Assembly (NCBI RefSeq): GCF_000737785.1
Contig: NZ_JPRO01000007.1
Coordinates: 124,001 to 188,000 of the forward strand
Length of the DNA stretch: 64,000 bases
DNA from: Chryseobacterium luteum
GTDB taxonomy: Bacteria > Bacteroidota > Bacteroidia > Flavobacteriales > Weeksellaceae
Reading direction: 5' to 3'
In this document: positions 43,751 to 51,302 of the stretch, in pieces
Numbering within the stretch: position 1 is the stretch's first letter
How the letters are laid out: every line of letters starts with the position of its first letter
Notes under the pieces: generated by a model
What the model was told of the DNA's origin: nothing
Databases searched by the model: none
The model's input: only the letters and a program-made list of their open reading frames with translations
Program-made: the position numbers and the translations under genes

Positions 43751-43827
43751 CCCAAAAGGATAATAATCATTAGCATCAACTATTTCAAGAACGTCTGCGC
43801 TGTTTCTTGCGAAACTTGTTGTAATGT

Positions 43828-43861
43828 AAAACTAGGGTATTGAAATCAATACCCTAGTTTT
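43828..43861 (-). terminator. Cassette hairpin 3 (16-bp perfect stem)
   Basis: AAAACTAGGGTATTGA (43828-43843) and TCAATACCCTAGTTTT (43846-43861), 2-nt loop. It works as a terminator on both strands and separates the cassette-2 immunity gene from cassette 3. Confidence 0.85.
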
Positions 43862-43995
43862 TTCTATTCTAAAGAGTATAAACTTTTAGTCCTAAAAAAT
43901 CGCAACTTTCATTGCAGTCTGCAATATAATTTGCAACAACCTCAATATGCTCCAAAAAACTGACTAATTGAGGCAATTTCTGTCCCACTTTAGCA

Positions 43996-44241
43996 TCATA
44001 TTTTTTTATATTTATCCAAAACTTCTAAAAAACTATACTTAGTACATAGTTCTTCTAAAAAAGATTCAAATAAATCAGTTCTGTCATCTTGCTCTAATAT
44101 TAAAGCAGGAAGATATTCCAAACCATCCAAAAATTCAGCTAAAATCTCCATTGACACATTTTGATAAGCCAAGCTACGGGCTCGAATTATTAAATCTTGG
44201 ATTGCTAATATGGAATTATTAAGTTTTTCTGTTTTTATCAT
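43996..44241 (-). CDS. Putative immunity protein (cassette 2), apparently truncated by a frameshift
   Basis: 81 aa as read (MIKTEKLNNSILAIQDLIIR, then LAEFLDGLEYLPALILEQDD). The stop falls right after a run of seven A's on the coding strand (KYKKI). Dropping one A continues the frame as KYDAKVGQKLPQLVSFLEHI, EVVANYIADCNESCDFLGLK and VYTL to a stop at 43869, giving about 124 codons with protein-like composition. It starts 5 bp after the ParB-like toxin tip and is likely its immunity protein. Confidence 0.6.
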   Translation of the reverse strand: MIKTEKLNNSILAIQDLIIRARSLAYQNVSMEILAEFLDGLEYLPALILEQDDRTDLFESFLEELCTKYSFLEVLDKYKKI

Positions 44242-44246
44242 TATTA

Positions 44247-45212
44247 CTATTTTTTTAAAACAATATTTGGTATAGTTATTCCTTTATTTCCAGGATTAAC
44301 ATAAATAGGAGGTAATTTATTTCCAGCCTTCATACTTTCGTATATCCTATCATATCTTATTTGGTTAAGAGGCGTACTAACATCAATGGAACTTTTCAGA
44401 GGAGATCTAAGGTTTTCTAGCGGAACTTGAAACACTTTACCTGCGTTATCTGTTGCATTTATAGTTTTGAGACCCAATTGTTCTGCAGCTTTTGCTCTCC
44501 TAACCCCATCTGCAATTTCAAAGAGCTGTTCTCCATTTTTAGCTGCAGCAACTTCCGCTTTTGCAATTGCAGCTTCGACCTTAGCTACATCATCAATAGC
44601 CTTGCCTCTTGACAGAATAATCGCTAAAGCTCCTAATCCAATAGCTTCTTCCTGATCTTCGGGATCAATTTTATTGGCGATAAGAATACCTGCCAGATCC
44701 CAAATCATGGAATCCATCATTGTCACACCTCCTCCTTGTCCATTTTCGGGGCCACGATACAACGGCGTTGGTTGAATCTGCGGGGCAGAAAGATTGATAC
44801 CTGATGATGCACCATTTCCACTGTAGCAAAGTGTACAATTATTGGGTAGGATTGATCCAGAATTATTAGCTATTGCCTTAATTGGAGCATTCAGAACAAC
44901 TTCGCCTACATCAATAGGATTGGTTACTGTTCCTATTGATTGTGGTCCTCCGGGGCCTATTCCTCCGTTTACAGGTTCACCTTCTAATCCTGAAGGGTCT
45001 GCAAACATAATTGGATTATTAAACGCATAACCGTAAGGATCAAGCGTAGAAGCACTTAGCGGATCATGCTGACCAAATATCCCTAGATCTGCCATGTAGA
45101 AACGGGCGTTCATATCGTAGAACCCTGTTTCCTGCAACTCGTTTCCTAAGAATTTATATGATTTATAACTTCCCTGTGCAAAAAACGAATTACCCGTTTT
45201 CAGATGATTCAT
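44247..45212 (-). CDS. Orphan Rhs C-terminal cassette with ParB-like tip (cassette 2)
   Basis: 321 aa from the first ATG; homology reaches up to 45281 (TSFARNSAGVLEIVDANDYY), with a stop just upstream. Core end YGYAFNNPIMFADPSGLEGE, linker GGPQSIGTVTNPIDVGEVVL and NCTLCYSGNG. The tip has FEIADGVRRAKAAEQLGLKT, like the ParB GERR box, followed by VPLENLRSP and YESMKAGNKLPPIYVNPGNK, like the ParB N-terminal strand and SIxxxGxxxPI segment, i.e. in swapped order. A nuclease tip is likely. Silent in its present place. Confidence 0.68.
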   Translation of the reverse strand: MNHLKTGNSFFAQGSYKSYKFLGNELQETGFYDMNARFYMADLGIFGQHDPLSASTLDPYGYAFNNPIMFADPSGLEGEPVNGGIGPGGPQSIGTVTNPIDVGEVVLNAPIKAIANNSGSILPNNCTLCYSGNGASSGINLSAPQIQPTPLYRGPENGQGGGVTMMDSMIWDLAGILIANKIDPEDQEEAIGLGALAIILSRGKAIDDVAKVEAAIAKAEVAAAKNGEQLFEIADGVRRAKAAEQLGLKTINATDNAGKVFQVPLENLRSPLKSSIDVSTPLNQIRYDRIYESMKAGNKLPPIYVNPGNKGITIPNIVLKK

Positions 45213-45290
45213 CCCAAAAGGATAATAATCATTCGCATCAACTATTTCAAGAACGCCTGCGCTGTTTCTTGCGAAACTTGTTTTAATTTA

Positions 45291-45317
45291 ATTAGGGTAT
45301 TGAAATCAACACCCTAA
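45291..45317 (-). terminator. Cassette hairpin 2
   Basis: ATTAGGGTATTGA / TCAACACCCTAAT (one G-T pair). It lies between the cassette-1 immunity gene and cassette 2. The stretch 45318-45378 shows no gene. Confidence 0.78.
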
Positions 45318-45378
45318 TTTATTTGTTTAAAGAACATAAGATGTAAACTTTTACCCTAAAGATAACAACTCTACATTT

Positions 45379-45906
45379 TTATTTTTTACTACCCTCGCCA
45401 TATATTTTTTTTAGATTTTCAATTTGCTGAGCCTTCTGTAAAGAATCTTCTCTCCTTTCTTTTGCAACAATTTCTGGAGCATAAGGCCCTGTTTGATTTT
45501 GTTTTGCACGTTGAAATAATAAATAATAGGACAAAATTGTATTAATAATTATAAATATTATAATAAGCCAAGTAATAGTGCCACCTTTTTTATTCTTTTC
45601 CTTAGATAATTGATCAAATTCTTTAATATATTCTTTCCATATATCAGTACGAATAAATGCAATGTAATGCAATAAGAAAAGTAATATAAATGGTATAAAA
45701 ACAGAAGGTTGCCAAATATTTAGGTTACCAATAGTTTCCCCCGTAATCATTAGAAAATAATTTAATATTGATAATATTAGCCAAATTTCTAATGCTCCAA
45801 TTGAAGCACTTGCCTTAAAATCGCTCCACCAAGGTTCCGAGCTATTTTCATAATGTTTATAGAGTTTATAAAATAAATAGTAATAAGCTCGTTTCACTTT
45901 TTGCAT
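45379..45906 (-). CDS. Membrane protein, putative immunity protein (cassette 1)
   Basis: 175 aa with three hydrophobic segments: IGALEIWLILSILNYFLMIT, PSVFIPFILLFLLHYIAFI and ITWLIIIFIIINTILSYYLL, and a charged C-terminal helix. It starts 6 bp after the stop of the Rhs cassette with a glycine-rich hydrophobic tip. A membrane-embedded immunity protein would suit a membrane-damaging toxin, as with pore-forming colicins; this is inference. Confidence 0.6.
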   Translation of the reverse strand: MQKVKRAYYYLFYKLYKHYENSSEPWWSDFKASASIGALEIWLILSILNYFLMITGETIGNLNIWQPSVFIPFILLFLLHYIAFIRTDIWKEYIKEFDQLSKEKNKKGGTITWLIIIFIIINTILSYYLLFQRAKQNQTGPYAPEIVAKERREDSLQKAQQIENLKKIYGEGSKK

Positions 45907-45912
45907 AATTAT

Positions 45913-46911
45913 TTAAAATTTTATTGCAGAATTGTTAAAAAATGGATGTCCTGTTGTCTGTTGTTCATGCTTTTCAATTTTGTCAGCGGTTTCAGACGCA
46001 CCAACCCACCCTCCTGGGTAATAATTATCTACACCAAAATATAAAGTACTGATGATCGCACCAGATACTCCTCCTTTTAATCCTAAATACCCCATTGCAG
46101 TATTAAATCCTGCTTTACCGGGATGTACAGCATTTGAAGAACTGGGATTATCCATATAATTTAAGACTCCCATCCCATCAAGTCCAACTCCCAATAAAAA
46201 AGAAGCCGTACCTAAACCTTTGCCAATCTTACTTATACTCGTGGTTCTCGTATATTGATTTTTAATAAAAATATGTCCCTTAGCAGTAGGTGTATAAATT
46301 TTAAGAGAAGACCCATAAGTAGTAATTCTGGCTTGTCCAGAAAAATTTTCTACACCTGCCGCAGCTGTTGCTAATCCCCAATTCGCACGTCCTCCAAAGG
46401 CATACCATTCCGGTGTATTATCTGGTTTGTAAGGATTAAAATTATGATAAGATTGTTTAATTTCAGGTATACTTGGAGCTGGTGTATTTTGTAATCTTGG
46501 AGCAGGCATTCCTCCTCCACTATTACATACTAAACAGTTAGACGGCATTACTGATGTAGTATTGGAAGCCATCGCCCTTATTGGAGCATTCAGTACAATT
46601 TCACCTACATCAATAGGACTTGCGGGAGTTCCTATGGATTGAGGTCCTCCGGGGCCTGTTCCTCCGTTTACAGGCTCACCTTCTAATCCTGAAGGGTCTG
46701 CAAACATTATTGGGTTATTAAACGCATAACCGTAAGGATCCAACGTTTTACCACTCAACGGATCATGTGTCCCAAACCTGCCCAGGTCTGCCATATAAAA
46801 ACGGGCGTTCATATCATAAAACCCTGTCTCCTGCAACTCGTTTCCTAAGAATTTATATGATTTGTAACTTCCCTGTGCAAAAAACGAATTACCCGTTTTC
46901 AGATGATTCAT
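45913..46911 (-). CDS. Orphan Rhs C-terminal cassette with glycine-rich hydrophobic tip (cassette 1)
   Basis: 332 aa from the first ATG; homology extends up to 46980 (INFTKNTTGALEIVDNNDYY), with a stop codon immediately before. Core end RFYMADLGRFGTHDPLSGKT and YGYAFNNPIMFADPSGLEGE, then the shared linker with NCLVCNSGGG. The tip contains GKGLGTASFLLGVGLDGMGV and LGLKGGVSGAIISTLYFGVD, hydrophobic Gly/Ala-rich segments that could insert into membranes. No enzymatic motif seen. Confidence 0.66.
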   Translation of the reverse strand: MNHLKTGNSFFAQGSYKSYKFLGNELQETGFYDMNARFYMADLGRFGTHDPLSGKTLDPYGYAFNNPIMFADPSGLEGEPVNGGTGPGGPQSIGTPASPIDVGEIVLNAPIRAMASNTTSVMPSNCLVCNSGGGMPAPRLQNTPAPSIPEIKQSYHNFNPYKPDNTPEWYAFGGRANWGLATAAAGVENFSGQARITTYGSSLKIYTPTAKGHIFIKNQYTRTTSISKIGKGLGTASFLLGVGLDGMGVLNYMDNPSSSNAVHPGKAGFNTAMGYLGLKGGVSGAIISTLYFGVDNYYPGGWVGASETADKIEKHEQQTTGHPFFNNSAIKF

Positions 46912-46985
46912 CCCAAAAGGGTAATAATCGTTATTATCTACAATTTCCAGAGCTCCTGTGGTGTTTTTCGTGAAATTTATTTAAA

Positions 46986-47015
46986 AACTAGGGTATTGAA
47001 ATCAATACCCTAATT
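46986..47015 (-). terminator. Cassette hairpin 1 (end of the expressed Rhs unit)
   Basis: AACTAGGGTATTGA / TCAATACCCTAATT with one mismatch; on the minus strand followed by TTTTTAAAT. It should stop transcription after the main immunity gene, leaving the cassettes behind it silent. Confidence 0.82.
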
Positions 47016-47090
47016 ATTTATAACATCTCATTAACTTCGAAAGGATAAAAAGTATAACATTTTCGTTCTAAAAAATAGTAACTCCAGTGT

Positions 47091-47528
47091 TTATTTTATA
47101 ATTTCTCCGTTAAGATTAAATCTTACATTGAAAACATTATCTCTCATCACAGTAATTTTTTTTATACTCTCTTCTTGTTCAAGTTTTCTTAATACCAATT
47201 TTTCATCTTCAGGATAAGAAAAATATTCATCTGATTCAAGTACGAGAGGATATGTTTTGTCCTTTATAAGTATCGCTCTATTTGTATTTTCTATCCAAAA
47301 TTTATATTCATCCTGTTTGGGCATATTTATATAAATAATATAATTTTCTCCTGTATCATTACCTAAAGTAAACGAAATTCCATCAGTATTGTCAATTGTT
47401 TTTAATTTTTCATATATTCTTTCTGTTACTATAAAAGGTAAAGTATAAATAATTTTTGATTTTACTTTTTGTGATGAACAACTAATTAAAGAGAATATTA
47501 TTAATAGTATTAATGTTGTATTTTTCAT
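47091..47528 (-). CDS. Lipoprotein, putative immunity protein of the main Rhs toxin
   Basis: 145 aa. The signal MKNTTLILLIIFSLISCSSQ has lipobox LISC. The mature part is YTLPFIVTERIYEKLKTIDN, TGENYIIYINMPKQDEYKFW and ends FNVRFNLNGEIIK. Its ATG overlaps the Rhs stop by one base (TAATG), tight coupling as expected for toxin and immunity. No family recognised. Confidence 0.66.
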   Translation of the reverse strand: MKNTTLILLIIFSLISCSSQKVKSKIIYTLPFIVTERIYEKLKTIDNTDGISFTLGNDTGENYIIYINMPKQDEYKFWIENTNRAILIKDKTYPLVLESDEYFSYPEDEKLVLRKLEQEESIKKITVMRDNVFNVRFNLNGEIIK

Positions 47529-50500
47529 TATGGTTTCTTTTGTTTTTCTATATAATTATTTAAAGCATTTGACCCCATATCGAATCCAGTTGTTGTACCA
47601 ACATTGTTCGTTTGAGTTCCATCTCCTTTTACTCTGTGAATAGCGTTTCCTCCTGTTTGGACACCTGTCCAAGAGTCTATTGAATAAATTGTAGTATTAA
47701 AGCTTTTTGCAGTATTCACATCTTTTTTAGATGTTCCAATATCATTAGTCATCCCAGGATCTGTTACCGTATTATGAGTATGAGCTCCTCCTAATAATGG
47801 CATATTGGTACCGTCTACAGTTCTTCTAACATAACCTGTTGACTTATTAGTCTGTTCTCCTACGTTAAAAGTAGCTTCCCCATTAACTCCATCTGCACCT
47901 CTAACGGAAGTTACTTCAGCTTTTGGAATATCACCACGGGTCACGTTCAATCCTAAATACAATTGCCTTTCTTTAGTTTGGTCGGCAATCGTTTCATTAT
48001 TTGCATTATTTATATCATTACTAATCTGAATTGTATTTATTGTAACGAGTGAGCTACTTGCTTGTAAAGCTGATGTAGCATCTGCTGACATAGCCCCACC
48101 TTTTTCTTCAATAATATTATTCCAATCGACCTTATTTATAATCCTAATATTTTTAGTACTAGCTCCATCACTCCCTAAATATTTACCACTAGCATCAATA
48201 TAATCATCTGGAGGTGTAGCAAACATTCCATCATAATCAACAAACATAATTGGGTTATCCCAAGCATAATTATAAGGTGTAAATCTTCTCATCTTCTCTG
48301 CTAGTGGATCAATCACACCCCAACGTCCAATGTCCGCCATATAGAATCTCGCTCCATAATCATACATACCCGTCTCTTGGAGTTCCTTACCATTGTACTT
48401 ATAATTTTTATAACTTCCCTGACCAAAGAAAGCATTTCCCGTTTTCAAATGATTCATCCCAAAAGGGTAATAATCGTTATTATCTACAATTTCCAGAGCA
48501 CCTGCCTTGTTTCTTGTAAAACTTATTCTATTATTTCCCAAATGATCTTTATATTGGTAAATATACTGATCTTTTATATAATCATAAAATCCTTCTGCGG
48601 TTGGGAAAAATTGCAAGTCGGGAGTTTTAGCATCAACAATAATTCCGCCACCTCCGAAAGGAGGATTAATAGTCGGATCAGTTACTACAGGGCCCGTAAG
48701 ACTGAAAGCCTGTGGCTGCATTGCTCTTTGGGATAATGAAGATGTTAAGAGCATTTCATAAGAACCTCCACCGCTGATATTTTCTGTTTTCAGGTACTGG
48801 AAACCGTCCAGATAATCAGTCGTTTTTTTGACTGTTGTATATCCATTAAAACCTGTAATGGTGGTTACGTTTTCTTTTGTCAGCTTTGTGCCGTCTGCTC
48901 TGTATTTGGTATTAATGATTAAATTTTCATTGCCGTTCTTGCTGATTGCCAAATTATTCGGAAGATTCAGAAAATTGTATTTAATACTGGAAATTCCTTT
49001 ATCCGGCATCGCTGTCATACTTCCGTTCAGATCATAGCTTATGGTACCTCCGCCCCCTTCATAGCCTATAGAATTTTGAGAGGCATCATTAATATTGGTT
49101 ACCTGGTTTCCATTGTAGGCATAAGTAAGTCTGTCTATTACGGCAGCGGTATTGGTTCCACCTTCTAATACAGAGGTTCTGTACAAATTGGTAACATTCC
49201 CGTTCAAATCATAGGTTAAAGATTCTGTATTTTCTTTGCTGTAAGGGTTGTTCGGATTTTGATAATATCCAGCCAAGAGCCTGCTCATCGGATCATAGGC
49301 ATAGCCATATCTTTTGGGTGTCAGAGAAGGATTGACGCCTATGGTTTCAACAGCCCTCCAGTCTATCTCGGCAATATTCCCGTTGTATTTTGCTTTGACA
49401 TTCTTTCCGGGGAACTGTGCAGGATCAGGATTTTCAATTCCGTCTTTTTGGTTATATTTTACTTTATAAGAAAACAGTTTTCCACCAAGATCCGGCAAAG
49501 CCATCTGGTTTTTGTTGATATCTGTCAGCCAACCCCGGATATTGTAGGTATAATCAATACTCTGAAGATTGTTTCCCACTTTTTTATTGATCAGCTGCGA
49601 GAGTTCATTGTAAGTGTTTTCAGCCAGAAGCTGCTCAGGTTTACTGTCTACCTGGTGCCAGTGCTTTACAAGCCTGTTTGCATTGTCGTACTCAAAACGT
49701 TCTTTTACCGTTACCCCTGTTTCATTGTCTTTTCTTCTATGATAAGTAATGGTCTGCTTAGGAATTCTGGTAAAATCAAGCTCTGTTTCCGTTTTGGTAA
49801 GTCCTCCCAAATGATTGACAGAATGACTTCCGATACCTCTTCCCTTGGTATCATACCAGAAATAATCTTTCGTCCAGTTGGTATCTTCAATATTCCTTAC
49901 ATAACTTGCCGTAGGAAGCCCTTTAATACTTCTGTTTGTGGTAACCCCGTTCACCGTCATAGAAGCTGGAACTGAGGCAAGGGTATTCTGTCTCAGGATA
50001 ACACCAGGTCTTACAGGAAGATTGGACCCCGAAGGTACCGGAGGATAGGTATCATAATAATTAACCGAAAGAATGGTCATGCTTCCTGTAGGAAATGCCA
50101 TTTTGGAATAATAAATATTTTCTGTGCCCTGCGTGAAGGGATTCAAATCGTCTCTTTTTTCATTATTCTGAGCATTGGAAGCCATGGTGTTCAGGGCATT
50201 CTGCATCATCTGCCTTGTATCCGTACTGGCAAAAAATCCTGAATAAGCTACTCTTCCGAACTGGTCATACTTGGTAAATAACCAGCCTTTGGCAGCGAAA
50301 TTATTGGTGGTGGTTTTCAGATTGGCATCCTGCATCAGCACTAATCTGTCCTGCTGGTCATAGACCATATATTCCCAGCCTTTTCCCGGGAATTTCTTTT
50401 CCACCAATCTGTCCTGGTTGTCATAATGGTACTGATAACAAAAATTATCCAGCGTTGCCAAAGAAATGGTATTGTTTTCTGTTTCAATGGCTTTTACTGC

Positions 50501-51292
50501 CGCAGGAGGAAGGACAAATACCTGCTGGCCGTATTCATTGTAAACATAATAGGTATCTACATTTTGAGTCCCGTCATTTTTTCTTACCAGAATAGTCTGT
50601 CCTTTGCTGTTGGTATATTTAGTGGCGGTATTTCCATCCTCATCTGTTAAGGTATTTTTATACAATGTTCCTGCTTTATAAAAACCTGCTGAAGCATACG
50701 CTGTATTTTCATTTGAAATACTTAATACCGGGTTTGATGTTGCGACATTGGAAACGGTAGCCCATGAAGTAGTAACAACCCATTTTTTAACCTCTGAATC
50801 ATTATTGGATTCATACGTATATTGTATGGTTTTCCCGCTTCCCATTTTCCACGGCTCACCCGGAGCAGCCTGCTCCTGTAGTCTGTTTAAGGGAGAATTC
50901 TCGAGTTTCTTTTCGCCATAATAATTGGAAGCATTACCGTATAAAGAGGCCGCTCCTGCCACATCAGGCGAGGTAAAAATTCCTCCACCGTTTGTATTCT
51001 GCTGAGGTAATGGCAGCATATTTTTCACCTGCCTTCCGAAGGCATCATATTCCACAGGCGTTACCAAATCTTTTCCTGACGGGGTCGCTTTAATGGAAAT
51101 ATTCTGCTTGGGTCTTCCCAGGCCATCCAGATAGCTCACCTCCTGTACCTGTTTTGCGCTGTCGCTGGAAGTGGTTACAGGCTCTAAATAGGTCCTGCTG
51201 TAGATATAGTTTTCTGTCTGTGTCAGGTTCTGCGCCGTTAAAGGCATTACAGTACACAGGCAGGTTATCATTAATAACCAATATTTTTTCAT
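47528..51292 (-). CDS. Full-length Rhs/YD-repeat polymorphic toxin with JAB-like tip
   Basis: 1254 aa with signal peptide (YWLLMITCLCTVMPLTAQ). A DUF6443-type N-terminal domain (VSYLDGLGRPKQNISIKATP), YD repeats (YDQFGRVAYSGFFASTD, YDPMSRLLAGYYQNPNNPY), the Rhs core end YQYKDHLGNNRISFTRN, LEIVDNNDYYPFGMNHLKTG and ARFYMADIGRWGVIDPLAEK. The unique tip (from about residue 1030) has AHTHNTVTDPG with Asp1191 downstream, resembling a JAB metal site. It forms an operon with two large upstream genes. The Rhs shell would hold the toxin; the export route may be Sec plus T9SS, but no sorting domain is seen. Confidence 0.85.
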   Translation of the reverse strand: MKKYWLLMITCLCTVMPLTAQNLTQTENYIYSRTYLEPVTTSSDSAKQVQEVSYLDGLGRPKQNISIKATPSGKDLVTPVEYDAFGRQVKNMLPLPQQNTNGGGIFTSPDVAGAASLYGNASNYYGEKKLENSPLNRLQEQAAPGEPWKMGSGKTIQYTYESNNDSEVKKWVVTTSWATVSNVATSNPVLSISNENTAYASAGFYKAGTLYKNTLTDEDGNTATKYTNSKGQTILVRKNDGTQNVDTYYVYNEYGQQVFVLPPAAVKAIETENNTISLATLDNFCYQYHYDNQDRLVEKKFPGKGWEYMVYDQQDRLVLMQDANLKTTTNNFAAKGWLFTKYDQFGRVAYSGFFASTDTRQMMQNALNTMASNAQNNEKRDDLNPFTQGTENIYYSKMAFPTGSMTILSVNYYDTYPPVPSGSNLPVRPGVILRQNTLASVPASMTVNGVTTNRSIKGLPTASYVRNIEDTNWTKDYFWYDTKGRGIGSHSVNHLGGLTKTETELDFTRIPKQTITYHRRKDNETGVTVKERFEYDNANRLVKHWHQVDSKPEQLLAENTYNELSQLINKKVGNNLQSIDYTYNIRGWLTDINKNQMALPDLGGKLFSYKVKYNQKDGIENPDPAQFPGKNVKAKYNGNIAEIDWRAVETIGVNPSLTPKRYGYAYDPMSRLLAGYYQNPNNPYSKENTESLTYDLNGNVTNLYRTSVLEGGTNTAAVIDRLTYAYNGNQVTNINDASQNSIGYEGGGGTISYDLNGSMTAMPDKGISSIKYNFLNLPNNLAISKNGNENLIINTKYRADGTKLTKENVTTITGFNGYTTVKKTTDYLDGFQYLKTENISGGGSYEMLLTSSLSQRAMQPQAFSLTGPVVTDPTINPPFGGGGIIVDAKTPDLQFFPTAEGFYDYIKDQYIYQYKDHLGNNRISFTRNKAGALEIVDNNDYYPFGMNHLKTGNAFFGQGSYKNYKYNGKELQETGMYDYGARFYMADIGRWGVIDPLAEKMRRFTPYNYAWDNPIMFVDYDGMFATPPDDYIDASGKYLGSDGASTKNIRIINKVDWNNIIEEKGGAMSADATSALQASSSLVTINTIQISNDINNANNETIADQTKERQLYLGLNVTRGDIPKAEVTSVRGADGVNGEATFNVGEQTNKSTGYVRRTVDGTNMPLLGGAHTHNTVTDPGMTNDIGTSKKDVNTAKSFNTTIYSIDSWTGVQTGGNAIHRVKGDGTQTNNVGTTTGFDMGSNALNNYIEKQKKP

Positions 51293-51302
51293 GATCGGTG
51301 TT

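Noticed and set aside
40185..47015. CRISPR-like interpretation of the spaced hairpins
   Set aside because: Hairpins are 1-2 kb apart with genes between them and no cas genes are present; they are cassette terminators.
49259..49975. 238-codon plus-strand frame within the Rhs gene
   Set aside because: Antisense to the YD-repeat region; no protein-like motif.
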